From contig JAFTAU010000057.1 in the NCBI GenBank assembly GCA_017455435.1, positions 1 through 64,000 of the forward strand: a stretch of DNA of 64,000 bases, given 5' to 3'. The notes below the pieces were generated by a model. That model saw nothing but the letters and a program-made list of their open reading frames with translations, made no database searches and was not told where the DNA came from. Source of the stretch: Lachnospiraceae bacterium (GTDB lineage Bacteria > Bacillota > Clostridia > Lachnospirales > Lachnospiraceae). Numbering within the stretch: the stretch's first letter is position 1; each line of letters starts with the position of its first letter. The translations under genes were made by a program, and so were the position numbers. Shown here one piece after another: positions 35,554-44,903 of the stretch.

Positions 35554-36000
35554 ATGTCCGAAACAAAAGCAACACTCGGAACAAAAGAATGGTATGAACT
35601 TGTCAGCCTTGGCGCCGATGCGCTGCTGACGGTCCGGCCCTCGGGAACCAGTATGCTCCCGCTGATACGCGGCGGAAAAGACACTGTGCTGGTGGCCCCT
35701 CTTCGGCGAGCGCCAAAAAAAGGTGATATACTCCTTTTTCACCGCCATGACGGAAAAGACATCCTGCACCGTGTCCGCAGATTCAGCGGCGACAGCATCA
35801 TTATGCTCGGAGACGGCAGCATCGGCGAGGATGGACCCATCAAAAGAGAAGACATCCTGGGAATAGCCGTCATCCTCATAAGAGACGGAAAAAGCATACC
35901 TCTGGACACCCGGTTCTGCCGCTTCCGCGGCCGCGTCCACCAGCTTTTTCTTCGTCCCCGGAATTTCCTCAAAAGGGTCAAAAGAAAGCTGACCAGCTGA
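35554..36000 (+). CDS. S24/S26 family peptidase, SipW-like signal peptidase homologue
   Basis: A 148-residue protein with the S26 fold. The nucleophile motif is PSGTSMLPLI (Ser33), followed by KKGDILLFHR and DILHRV. The His72 in LHRV is where SipW and archaeal-type enzymes have their catalytic His, instead of the Lys of bacterial type I. It has no obvious membrane helix, which is unusual for a signal peptidase; its basic C-terminus (RNFLKRVKRK) may touch the membrane. It lies between the polysaccharide locus and a unit coding for large secreted proteins and two micro-peptides, so it may process one of these; this is inference. Confidence 0.7.
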   Translation: MSETKATLGTKEWYELVSLGADALLTVRPSGTSMLPLIRGGKDTVLVAPLRRAPKKGDILLFHRHDGKDILHRVRRFSGDSIIMLGDGSIGEDGPIKREDILGIAVILIRDGKSIPLDTRFCRFRGRVHQLFLRPRNFLKRVKRKLTS

Positions 36001-36078
36001 TAGTTTCAAATCGCTCTCTTTCTATTCAAAATCATAATTAAATTAATGAAAAAGCATAATATTTCTTATGTTTATTTG

Positions 36079-36106
36079 TTGATTTTTTTAACTAATATGT
36101 TAGAAT
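36079..36106 (+). promoter_or_regulatory. Promoter of the surface-protein/micro-peptide operon
   Basis: TTGATT (36079-36084), a 16-base spacer and TAGAAT (36101-36106) lie in an AT-rich gap. About 100 bases of leader follow before ATG 36209. The leader contains an AGGAGG-type site and a weak hairpin near 36125-36145 but no recognisable riboswitch. Confidence 0.6.
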
Positions 36107-36208
36107 TAAAATCTAAAAGGTGAAATGGGTTTTTGCGCCATTTTTGCTTTGCTGTACTCTGAACCATGAGAAAAATTTAACGGTTTTTCCCTCAAAGGAG
36201 GATGAAGT

Positions 36209-39200
36209 ATGAAGCGCATTTATAAAATATTATCTCTGATTTTGTCGGCCGCGATGGTTTTCGGCTCTTTTTCTGTCAGCGCTTTTTCTGTAGATGTTGT
36301 CGCCACCATCAGCGGCAGCAGCACGGTTTCCGGAGATTATACGGATCTGTATGAGGCGTATGACGCGGCCATAAACGTAAACGAGGCCGTTACCATCACG
36401 ATGAAAAAGGACGTCACGTTAGACAGTCCTCTTTACGAGAGTTCCACCGTTCCTAAAAACTCAAAGGGCATAACTTTTGACCTGAACGACTGCACCATCA
36501 CCGTAGAGGGTGGAGGCTATTTCCTCAAAAACAAAACCCCTCTCACCATTACCGATAACAGCGCAGGAAAGGGGGGCACCATTCAGTCCTCCGAAATGAC
36601 CGACAATAACGGTCTGATTTATCACAACATCGGAAAGGACATGATCATCGAAGCCGGAACATTTATCGCAAACGGCAAATACGTCGTTAATGCTTCCGGA
36701 TATCAGGCGGCCAACGTCATTATTTACGGCGGCGTATTCCAAAACACCGATGGCGGAACAAGTATCAGAGCCAATACTTCCAATATCAGGGTAATTGCCG
36801 GAGAGTTTTACGGAGCTCCCGGAACCCGTGTCACAATAGAAGGAGAAAAGACCGGTGATGATTCACACTGGATTGTCGTAAAGAGCCCGCTGGCCGAGGT
36901 TACGGTCAAGGGAGTCACGAACGAGTACTATACTCTTAATGACGCTCTTCTCGCCTGTGTCGGTCCCACGACCGCCCCGGTAGGCGGCGAAGTTTATCTC
37001 AAGCTTTTAAGAGACATTTCAATCAGCGCCAGAATGACCCTTCGCACCGGCACCACCACCACCGATGCCACCACTCGAACCATTACTTTCGACGCGAATG
37101 GTCACACCATCACAGCCTCGCAGAAAAACGGTCTGGAGATTATCAACAAAAACACCACGCTAAGGCTTACGGGCAACGGTACATGGATTATTCCGGATGA
37201 CGGATATTTCTTTACCGGAAACAACGGCTCCGTACTCATAGTCGAAAGCGGCACCTTTATCGGGGCGGGAAAATACGCGTCAGACAAGCAAATAGTAGGC
37301 ACCGGCAGCGTTTCATGCAGCATCACGGGCGGAAAATTCTACGTAGATCCCTCGTCTCACGCTATTGGAAGCATTACCGAGGGTACGGACGATCTGGGTG
37401 ATTACTGGCTTGTTTCACCTGTTGTTGTCGCTTCGGTTACCATAGGCACGGAACTGACTGAGTATAATACCATTTCGGGCGCGGTATCAAAGGTCGTGGA
37501 GGCCGGCGAAACCCCTGCCGTACTCACGATTCTTCGCGACATAAAAATGACCGCCAGGTCTCTGTTTGCCGAAGGGGCGTCCATGTCTGACGACCTTACG
37601 GCCAGAGATATCACGCTGGATCTTAACGGGCACACGATTGACGCCTCCGGTCTCAACAGCGGCGCGTTCGGTATAGGCAAGGGCGCCAGGCTTACCATTA
37701 TTGACAGCAGCGGGACCAATCAGGGCACCCTGCGCACCGGCGGCGGTTATCACATCTATCTGCCTTCTGACAACAGCGTACTGATTTACAAGAGCGGTAC
37801 TTTTATCGGAACCACTCCCGTTGAAGACGGACACACCGGATTTATCAGACGCAATGACGAAGGCCAGTACGTCGGAAACGTTTCAGCCATAGGAGGTCTG
37901 TTTGATCTGGATCCTTCGGAGGGCGATCAATCAATAGTAGACGAAACCGTTTACAAAGTTGAGGAACAGGGCGGAAAATACGCTGTAAAATCCAAGTTCG
38001 CTCCCGACGTCGTCGCGTCCTTTAACGACACAGGTTACGGCACCGTGGGCGAAGCAATCGCCGCGGTTCTGAACACGGAGTCAAAGTCCGGTACTATTAT
38101 CTTTGTTGCCGACGTTACTCTTTCCGGCAAGATTGCCGTGTTTGATAAAGACGCCGACATTACCTTTGATCTGAACGGACACACCGTCAGAGAAGAAGAG
38201 GGCGGCGCCGCCAGGATGATAGAGATTGTAGGCGGAAGCGCCGCTTTTACAGACGGAACGCTCGTTCTTTCAAACGAAATATCCTATGACGGACATATCA
38301 GTGTCGAAGGCGGGGCGCTGCGGCTGACGGGCGTTACTATAGAGAGCGAGGCGGAGTCGCTTTCCTCTTCGGAGGGCGGAGCCGTTTATGTAGCCCCCGG
38401 CGCGGAGCTTAACGCTGACAGCAAAACCGTTTTCGTCAACTGCTCATCAAAAGAAGGCGCCGCGGTTTACGTTGATGCGAACATGCAGACAGGAACCGTA
38501 GGCAAAGCCTATATCGACGCCTCATTTACAGACTGCGCTTCCACGGACGAAGCTTCGGTCGCTCCCGTATACAGTTGCGGTTTTGTCTTTGTCAGCTCGG
38601 AGCTTGCGACGGACGGGAATGTCTACCAAAAAACCACTGCCGCAAAGGTTTTGAGCGCGGCGCCCACGCTTGAGAGTGATTTCAGATTCAAGATAGTCTC
38701 CCAGATCGCTCTGTCGGCGGACGACGCCGAAGCGGAAACGGGTCTTGCCGTAAACTTTGATGGAAAAGAAACGTTTTATCCGTCGGCTCTTGCTGACGGA
38801 ATGGGACGCTACAGCTATCAGATTGACGGAATCACCGCCAACAAGATGGCCGACGATATAGAATTCACTGTCAAAACCTCGGACGGAAAGGCTCTTTCCG
38901 CGGTAAAGCAGTATTCTGTTCTCATGTACTGCGCAAATGTTTTTGAGAGCACGCTCGAAAATGACCACGACAATTTCAGGCTCCTTGAGTTGTTGGCCAA
39001 TATCGTAAAATACGGTTATGAGGTTCAGAAATATTGGGGCGAAGGCAAGGCCTTCGAAGTTCCCGAACAGTTTGTGCCGTATATCTCAACGGCGCTTCCC
39101 ACCGCGACCGACAATGTAAAGCGCACCACCGTATCCGCTGTGGACGCCGGCACATACAAGATCAAGGGAGCCTCCATAAACATCAACGACAGAGTCGGTA

Positions 39201-39532
39201 TTTTCTTCAATGTGTTCACTACAGACCCTCAGGCCACCATAAAGGTGTTCTGCGGGGGCGAAGAGATTAAGAGTCTCATAGTCGCGGAACAAACGGTAGT
39301 GGAGGCAGATGTTTACAGAGTAGAGCTTGATCGTCTTACCCCGCTTGAATTCTCTGAAGAATTTGAGATTATTCTTTACAACGCCGGTGGCGAACAGGTC
39401 CACGGAGTGGCGTACAGCGTCAATTCTTATTGCTACGCAAAACAATCTAGCGTTAACGTCAGGGACATCAGTCTGGCTGTTTACAGATACGGACTGACAG
39501 CTTATGCATACAAATACTATACGGAGGAGTAA
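36209..39532 (+). CDS. Giant secreted repeat protein with shared C-terminal domain (paralogue 1)
   Basis: A 1107-residue exported protein. A signal peptide (residues 1-27, ending VSAFS) is followed by four long beta-rich repeats. Each contains a D-L/A-N-G/D-x-T-I/V core: FDLNDCTI near residue 88, FDANGHTI near 293, LDLNGHTI near 469 and FDLNGHTV near 652. This pattern is typical of parallel beta-helix surface proteins. Residues ~850-1107 form a separate domain, shared with the protein encoded at 41435 (VAYSVNSYCYAK near the end, and YRYG). There is no sortase motif or C-terminal helix, so it is secreted or held non-covalently. The stop codon lies one base before a micro-peptide gene. Confidence 0.8.
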   Translation: MKRIYKILSLILSAAMVFGSFSVSAFSVDVVATISGSSTVSGDYTDLYEAYDAAINVNEAVTITMKKDVTLDSPLYESSTVPKNSKGITFDLNDCTITVEGGGYFLKNKTPLTITDNSAGKGGTIQSSEMTDNNGLIYHNIGKDMIIEAGTFIANGKYVVNASGYQAANVIIYGGVFQNTDGGTSIRANTSNIRVIAGEFYGAPGTRVTIEGEKTGDDSHWIVVKSPLAEVTVKGVTNEYYTLNDALLACVGPTTAPVGGEVYLKLLRDISISARMTLRTGTTTTDATTRTITFDANGHTITASQKNGLEIINKNTTLRLTGNGTWIIPDDGYFFTGNNGSVLIVESGTFIGAGKYASDKQIVGTGSVSCSITGGKFYVDPSSHAIGSITEGTDDLGDYWLVSPVVVASVTIGTELTEYNTISGAVSKVVEAGETPAVLTILRDIKMTARSLFAEGASMSDDLTARDITLDLNGHTIDASGLNSGAFGIGKGARLTIIDSSGTNQGTLRTGGGYHIYLPSDNSVLIYKSGTFIGTTPVEDGHTGFIRRNDEGQYVGNVSAIGGLFDLDPSEGDQSIVDETVYKVEEQGGKYAVKSKFAPDVVASFNDTGYGTVGEAIAAVLNTESKSGTIIFVADVTLSGKIAVFDKDADITFDLNGHTVREEEGGAARMIEIVGGSAAFTDGTLVLSNEISYDGHISVEGGALRLTGVTIESEAESLSSSEGGAVYVAPGAELNADSKTVFVNCSSKEGAAVYVDANMQTGTVGKAYIDASFTDCASTDEASVAPVYSCGFVFVSSELATDGNVYQKTTAAKVLSAAPTLESDFRFKIVSQIALSADDAEAETGLAVNFDGKETFYPSALADGMGRYSYQIDGITANKMADDIEFTVKTSDGKALSAVKQYSVLMYCANVFESTLENDHDNFRLLELLANIVKYGYEVQKYWGEGKAFEVPEQFVPYISTALPTATDNVKRTTVSAVDAGTYKIKGASININDRVGIFFNVFTTDPQATIKVFCGGEEIKSLIVAEQTVVEADVYRVELDRLTPLEFSEEFEIILYNAGGEQVHGVAYSVNSYCYAKQSSVNVRDISLAVYRYGLTAYAYKYYTEE

Positions 39533-39533
39533 A

Positions 39534-39662
39534 ATGAAAACTTACGCAAAACCCGAAGTCGGCATTTTCGAGATTATGTCAGAAGACGTTCTGCTTGACA
39601 GCATAGATCTTCCCATCGATGAATTCGATGAGGAGGCTCCTTCTGTGGTACAGGAACCATAA
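39534..39662 (+). CDS. 42-residue micro-peptide of unknown function (paralogue 1)
   Basis: A small gene in the same operon. The ribosome site GGAGGAG lies at the end of the preceding gene and the ATG comes one base after that stop codon, implying tight coupling. The peptide has no signal sequence, cysteine or membrane segment. It starts MKTYAKPEVGIF and has a very acidic second half with VLLDS, IDLPIDEF and DEE. A peptide of similar size at 44591 shares VLLxS and DLPIDxF. Similar short MK(K)xYxxP peptides occur, from memory, in many gut Clostridia, often unannotated. It could be a precursor peptide or an intracellular partner of the secretion step. Confidence 0.7.
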   Translation: MKTYAKPEVGIFEIMSEDVLLDSIDLPIDEFDEEAPSVVQEP

Positions 39663-39694
39663 TCATCAAAAATCGTTTCAGGAGACTTTCATAA

Positions 39695-41374
39695 ATGAAG
39701 GCATTTTCGAAGCTTCTCGCTTTTGCGGTGCTTCTCGTTTTCATAGCCGGGCTGTCTGTCAACGCCTTTGCTGTGATACCCATCGATGATGAGGGAGAGG
39801 AGCCCATCCGGATTTGCGAGCATATACCCGCGGAAGCGGTAACAGAGAATATGATCGGGGCCACGGAGCAATCCGAAGGCTCTTATGACAGCGTGGTTTA
39901 CTGTACGCTCTGCGGCGAAGAACTCAGCAGAACCCGCATCGTCATTCCGGCCCTCATACCCGTTCATACAATCAGCGGTTCAGACGTCGTCTGGACATTT
40001 AACGCCGGAAATCTGACCGTTTACGGCTCCGGTACTATCAAAACTTACTCAAGCACATCCATGCCCTGGTATGATTATCGGGATCAGACCACGAGCATAG
40101 TTATCGGAGACGGAATAACATCCATCGGAAACTACGCTTTCTTTGAATTTCGGAATGCCGCTTCACTTACGCTTGGTAGCTCTGTCACCTCAATAGGTGT
40201 TAATGCCTTCTCAAAATGCTACAGCCTTACCGAAGTTGAATTTCCCGAAAGTCTTACCAGCATTAACAACTACGCATTCAACAACTGCTCCGGTATTACA
40301 CTTATGGTTTTTAACAGCGCCGCCGCCCCTTCATTTGCGGCAAACGCTCTTGCTAACACAAAGGCTCATATGATTTATCAGTCCACATGGTCCGGCTTCA
40401 CAAAAGACAAATATGCCGGCAAGGGCATTTGGCTCGTGGACCATATCGGAGGAAACTGCGGAACACCCAAGTACAGCCTTGACAGGGGCGTTATGACCAT
40501 CAGCGTCAAGAGTGGCACTGCCGGCATGAGAAGCTACGGCAAGGGACAGCCTGATTGGTACAACTATAGAGATGAAATCCTCAGCCTTGTTGTGGGCGAA
40601 GGCGTAACTTCGGTTGGCGCTTACACCTTCTATGATTGTGCTAATCTTTCCGAGATTTCCCTCGGAAGCAGTGTTACCAAGTTGGATACCTGCTGCTTCT
40701 ATGGCTGTACTTCGCTTACTGAGATTACGCTCCCTGCCAGTGTTACTACTTTGAACAATTATGCCTTCAGTTACTGCACCGGCATTACAGATATCGAATT
40801 TACCGGAGAAACAGCCCCCGCCACTGTCGAATCTTCTGCATTCAGTATGGTTAAGGCAAAAGCCCTTTACCCCGCCACCCAGAGCTGGGAGGCATTTAAT
40901 AAGGTCGGCTACGGCGGAGCCATTTACTGGACCGACGATCCCTATGAAGAGATTATCGGTGGAAACTGTGGCAATAAGTCCGCATGGATACTGGTTGACG
41001 GCACTTTGACCATTTACGGACAGGAAGGAACCAGAAGCTACGGTTCAAAGACTGATGTTCCGTGGTACGAGTACCGTGAAGAAATCACTCGCATTGTGGT
41101 GGAGGACGGTATCACTTCAATAGGCAATTACATGTTTATGGGATGTGAGAACGTTACGGAGGTCTACCTGAGCAATACGCTCAGAAAAATCTGCGTAAAC
41201 GCTTTCTCTACCTGCCGCGGCCTTACATCCATCACAATCCCGGCTTCGGTCACTGATATTTACGCTTATGCCTTCAACAAGTGCTCCGGTCTGCAGACCG
41301 TGACTTTTGAGGGAAACGCCGCCGATATCTCGATCAACGGTCACGCATTTGAAAATACGGGCATTAAGCTTTGA
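39695..41374 (+). CDS. Secreted BspA-like leucine-rich-repeat protein
   Basis: A 559-residue protein with a signal peptide (residues 1-26, ending NAFA) and three successive units of about 165 residues. Each unit has a lead strand (LTVYGSGTIKTY; MTISVKSGT; LTIYGQEGTRSY), a PWYDYRD/PDWYNYRDE/PWYEYREE segment, and BspA-type leucine-rich repeats (ITSIGNYAFFEF; LTSINNYAFNNCSG). BspA proteins often bind host or bacterial surfaces. The third unit ends early at INGHAFENTG, so the last repeat is short. No anchor is visible. It follows the first micro-peptide by 32 bases behind CAGGAG and belongs to the same operon. Confidence 0.85.
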   Translation: MKAFSKLLAFAVLLVFIAGLSVNAFAVIPIDDEGEEPIRICEHIPAEAVTENMIGATEQSEGSYDSVVYCTLCGEELSRTRIVIPALIPVHTISGSDVVWTFNAGNLTVYGSGTIKTYSSTSMPWYDYRDQTTSIVIGDGITSIGNYAFFEFRNAASLTLGSSVTSIGVNAFSKCYSLTEVEFPESLTSINNYAFNNCSGITLMVFNSAAAPSFAANALANTKAHMIYQSTWSGFTKDKYAGKGIWLVDHIGGNCGTPKYSLDRGVMTISVKSGTAGMRSYGKGQPDWYNYRDEILSLVVGEGVTSVGAYTFYDCANLSEISLGSSVTKLDTCCFYGCTSLTEITLPASVTTLNNYAFSYCTGITDIEFTGETAPATVESSAFSMVKAKALYPATQSWEAFNKVGYGGAIYWTDDPYEEIIGGNCGNKSAWILVDGTLTIYGQEGTRSYGSKTDVPWYEYREEITRIVVEDGITSIGNYMFMGCENVTEVYLSNTLRKICVNAFSTCRGLTSITIPASVTDIYAYAFNKCSGLQTVTFEGNAADISINGHAFENTGIKL

Positions 41375-41434
41375 TCACAAAAATAAAAGCATATTTTTAA
41401 AATTTGTTTTTATATATTAAAGAAGGAGAAGAAC

Positions 41435-44400
41435 ATGATGAAGACTCTTAAAAAACTAATTGCGGTTATTACCGCCGCGGTCATGGTTTTCGGAACCCTT
41501 ACCGTGACGGCGTATGCCGAAGATGACGTTGCGTCGATAGACGGAACACCTTATGAGTCGCTTGAAGCCGCCGTTGAAGCAGTCACGGACGGACAGACCA
41601 TTTTGCTCGGCGCGGATTATGACACCGCGCACTATAACCTGATTGATCTGAACGGTAAAACCAAAAAGTCGTTTACTATCGATTTAAACGGATTAAACCT
41701 CACGGGTGATTCCTCAAATCCGACTTTTAAGTTCAGAAACGTCGATGTCACTTTGAAGAACGGTAAGATTTCCGGAGACAAGAACGTCGGACGTGCCGGT
41801 ATTTACGCGTGGTCAGGATGTACGATTACGCTCGGAGAGGGTCTTGAGATTACCGGCGCCGGCGGAAACTACGGATATATAGGTACTCTTGGCACCTCAT
41901 CCGCGAAGTGCAATATGATTATCGACGGCGCTTACATTCATGACTGCACATGCTCTCATTCTTCCGGCGCCGGAGTCTATGCCGCCAGCAACAGTTCTAT
42001 AACAATACTTTCCGGAACAATTGATTGTATCGTTTACGCCTATGCCGGTCCTGTGACCGTCGAAGGCGGATTTTTCGGAGAGAGTTCGGGATTCGGAAAG
42101 GGCAGCTCAGGCTCTGTCAGCATCACCGGAGGATACTATTACGAAGAGCCCGGCGACTACATCAATTATGACGCTTACGAATGGATTGATGATGATTCCA
42201 TAGACGGATATACCGGATATGTTCAGGAAATACAGGATGCCGCCAAACTCGTTGAGAACGTTACGACGGGAGCGCAGTATCTGACTCTTACCGAGGCCAT
42301 AAACGATCTTTCCGCGGCAGGACAGACACTTCGTCTTCTTGATGATTTTGACGGCAGCAACATAAGTATCGCCATCAGCGCGGCGCCATACGCTTTCACG
42401 CTTGACCTTAACGGAAAGACTCTTTCCGGCAGCGGTAGCTCCCGCATTCTTGAAATATCGGGTTCTAACGTTACTGTTATAAACGGTACCATAGCTTCCG
42501 ACGAGATGACGAGCAACAGAGGCGGTATCAGAGTTGCCGGAAACGGCACGGTTACGCTCGGCGAGGGTCTGACCGTATCGGGAGCCTGTCAGAATCTGTA
42601 CGGATTTATCGGAAACTACAATGCCGGTACCATCATTATTGACGGCGCTACCATTACCAATATGACCAGCACGTCAAATGATTCCGGTATTTACATTTCA
42701 AGCGACGGTGTTTTAAATATTATATCCGGTCATATCGACACCAAGATTTACGGATACGCGGCATCCGGGTCTACTTCCTCTATCACCATTACCGGCGGAT
42801 ATTTCGGAGAAAATGAAGCCGGCGCTTCTCTTTACAGAGGAAGCACCAGATGCGCTACGACTGTTACGGGCGGATATTATTTCTATGAGCCCGAATATGT
42901 TGCGAGTGGATACAATGTCGAAGACAACGACGATCCCGAAACAATGGAGGCCTATCCTTATAAAATCGTTCAGGGTTCCATCAAAGCTACCGTCGCGATA
43001 GGCGATGGTGATTCCGTACAGTATCCTTCCGTTGACGCGGCTCTTGCCGCCGCGGTCGACGCCGGAACTACCCCTGTCGTCATCGAAATCCTTGACGATG
43101 ACGAGGTCAAATCCGGCACGTCGTCCAGCCAGTATATATTTGATGCCGGCGCCAATATCACGATTAACCTTAACGGATACACCCTCACCAGAGGAACAGC
43201 GACCAGAATGCTCAGGCTCAACGGAGCTACCATGACCATCAGCGGCGGAACCGTGGAAAATGACGGTGAGCGCGCATACACCGGCGCGAACGGCGCGTTT
43301 GCGTATGTCGATGACGGCAGTACGCTGAACCTCAATAACGTCACTGTTCAGAACTTTATCGCCGGAACAAACTCCAGCGACGTAGCCAGAAGCTCCGGCG
43401 CTATCCACATCGTGGGCGGCAGCAGCGTTGTCATGACAGGGTCAACCATCACCAACTGCCACGCCGACGACAAGGGCGGCGCTGTAACGGTTACTTCCGG
43501 ATGCACCCTTACCCTGGACGGCGACAGCTCCATTTCTTACTGCAACGCACCTCAGGGCGGCGCTATCTATATTGACAGCAACGGAAATACAGGCTTGTTC
43601 GGAAAAGTCTATATTAACGGTTCTATTACAGGATGCTTCTCCACGGGAAACGATGAATACACCGCGGATCAGCCTATTTACAGCAACGGTTTCGCGTATC
43701 TGAACGGTACTCTGACCTATGAGGGCGCCATGGTATTCCAGAAGAGTTCAGCGGCTGAAATTACAAGCATAGGCGGCGCTCTTTCGGACATCGTTACGAT
43801 CACCGCGTATGCTCTGGTCGTTCCGGGTCAGGACTTCACCGAACCCGTTATGTACTACAGTAACGGAGAAAGGCTTTCCGCGGATGGTACTCAGACCGGA
43901 ACAAACACCTATTCGTTCAACGCCTCCGTGAATATCAATCGTCTGGCCACGAACATGAATCTCAGAGTGGTTATGGACGGAAAGGGCGTGTCCCCCGCCA
44001 TAGAGTATTCCGTAATGGATTATTTTGACGAGCTTCAGAAACAGGGCGTTACCGGAGCTGAGGAAACCCTGATGGCCAACCTCGCTTATCTCGCGAAAGC
44101 CCTTGTTGACGGGCAGTACGCCGAGGGCACAGAGGTAGTTCCTTTCGAATGGATGGATGCGGCCCGCACAGACGCGGCCCCCGCTGCCACCTACGTAAAG
44201 CAGACAGTCGTTCAGGCTACTGACAGCGCAAACTACAAGATTGTCAGCGCGACGCTTAACGTATCCGAAGACATAGCTGTTGTATTCTACGTCAGAACGC
44301 TCGAAGGCGGCAGAACGATAATCAAACTTGATGGAGAAACCGTAGAAGACTTTACTATGCCTTACAACTGCGAAAAGGGTATGGTAACAGCCGGAAGTGT

Positions 44401-44575
44401 CTCCCCCGCTTTATATGATTCACAGTATATCGTTGAACTGTACAATACCTCGGGTGAACTCGTTCATTCGGTACAGTACAGTGTTAACGCATATTGCGTA
44501 TCCAAGGCCGAAAGTGACAGTGATTTAGCGATCGCTATCTACAATTACGGCACGGCCGCGCAAGCTCTTGACTAA
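41435..44575 (+). CDS. Giant secreted repeat protein with shared C-terminal domain (paralogue 2)
   Basis: A 1046-residue exported protein. The signal peptide (ending TVTAYA, about residue 28) precedes three large beta-rich repeats with cores IDLNGLNLTG (near residue 81), LDLNGKTLSG (near 323) and INLNGYTLTR (near 576). Each is followed by short turns such as ITGGYYY or VEGGFFG, as in parallel beta-helices. From about residue 805 to the end it matches the C-terminal domain of the protein at 36209 (QYSVNAYCVSK, YNYGTAAQALD). No wall anchor is present. The start may be ATG 41435 or 41438, both behind AAGGAG. A micro-peptide gene follows after 15 bases. Confidence 0.8.
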   Translation: MMKTLKKLIAVITAAVMVFGTLTVTAYAEDDVASIDGTPYESLEAAVEAVTDGQTILLGADYDTAHYNLIDLNGKTKKSFTIDLNGLNLTGDSSNPTFKFRNVDVTLKNGKISGDKNVGRAGIYAWSGCTITLGEGLEITGAGGNYGYIGTLGTSSAKCNMIIDGAYIHDCTCSHSSGAGVYAASNSSITILSGTIDCIVYAYAGPVTVEGGFFGESSGFGKGSSGSVSITGGYYYEEPGDYINYDAYEWIDDDSIDGYTGYVQEIQDAAKLVENVTTGAQYLTLTEAINDLSAAGQTLRLLDDFDGSNISIAISAAPYAFTLDLNGKTLSGSGSSRILEISGSNVTVINGTIASDEMTSNRGGIRVAGNGTVTLGEGLTVSGACQNLYGFIGNYNAGTIIIDGATITNMTSTSNDSGIYISSDGVLNIISGHIDTKIYGYAASGSTSSITITGGYFGENEAGASLYRGSTRCATTVTGGYYFYEPEYVASGYNVEDNDDPETMEAYPYKIVQGSIKATVAIGDGDSVQYPSVDAALAAAVDAGTTPVVIEILDDDEVKSGTSSSQYIFDAGANITINLNGYTLTRGTATRMLRLNGATMTISGGTVENDGERAYTGANGAFAYVDDGSTLNLNNVTVQNFIAGTNSSDVARSSGAIHIVGGSSVVMTGSTITNCHADDKGGAVTVTSGCTLTLDGDSSISYCNAPQGGAIYIDSNGNTGLFGKVYINGSITGCFSTGNDEYTADQPIYSNGFAYLNGTLTYEGAMVFQKSSAAEITSIGGALSDIVTITAYALVVPGQDFTEPVMYYSNGERLSADGTQTGTNTYSFNASVNINRLATNMNLRVVMDGKGVSPAIEYSVMDYFDELQKQGVTGAEETLMANLAYLAKALVDGQYAEGTEVVPFEWMDAARTDAAPAATYVKQTVVQATDSANYKIVSATLNVSEDIAVVFYVRTLEGGRTIIKLDGETVEDFTMPYNCEKGMVTAGSVSPALYDSQYIVELYNTSGELVHSVQYSVNAYCVSKAESDSDLAIAIYNYGTAAQALD

Positions 44576-44590
44576 AGAAAGGAGATAGTT

Positions 44591-44710
44591 ATGAAGAAAG
44601 ACGCCTACAGTGCACCTTTAGCCAAGACGGAAATGCTGAGTACGGAAAATGTACTTCTGAGTAGTTTTGACGGATTTGATCTTCCAATTGATCAATTTCC
44701 GGAACCCTAA
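44591..44710 (+). CDS. 39-residue micro-peptide of unknown function (paralogue 2)
   Basis: A small gene with a clear AAAGGAG site six bases before its ATG. The peptide begins MKKDAYSAPLAKTEML and ends with VLLSS, FDLPIDQFPEP. It shares VLLxS and DLPIDxF with the 42-residue peptide at 39534 and has the same position, immediately behind a giant secreted protein. It lacks cysteines, a signal sequence and hydrophobic helices. A terminator 39 bases later ends the operon. Loss of such short genes in annotation is likely. Function unknown. Confidence 0.7.
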   Translation: MKKDAYSAPLAKTEMLSTENVLLSSFDGFDLPIDQFPEP

Positions 44711-44748
44711 AACTTGAAGTTGTAATTCCTACTTTATGCAACACCGGG

Positions 44749-44778
44749 AACCGCTGCAAACTCCATGCAGCGGTTTTT
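44749..44778 (+). terminator. Terminator of the surface-protein/micro-peptide operon
   Basis: A perfect ten-base stem, AACCGCTGCA (44749-44758) with TGCAGCGGTT (44766-44775), is followed by a T run. Confidence 0.9.
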
Positions 44779-44903
44779 CTCGTCCCTGCGCTCCTTTTTA
44801 AAAATGTTCGCGTCCTCATTGTAAAAAACGGTGGATGATGATAGAATAGTAAATCATTAAAAGATCGGTTCATTTTTTGACACGATTTGACAGGAGGGAT
44901 ATT

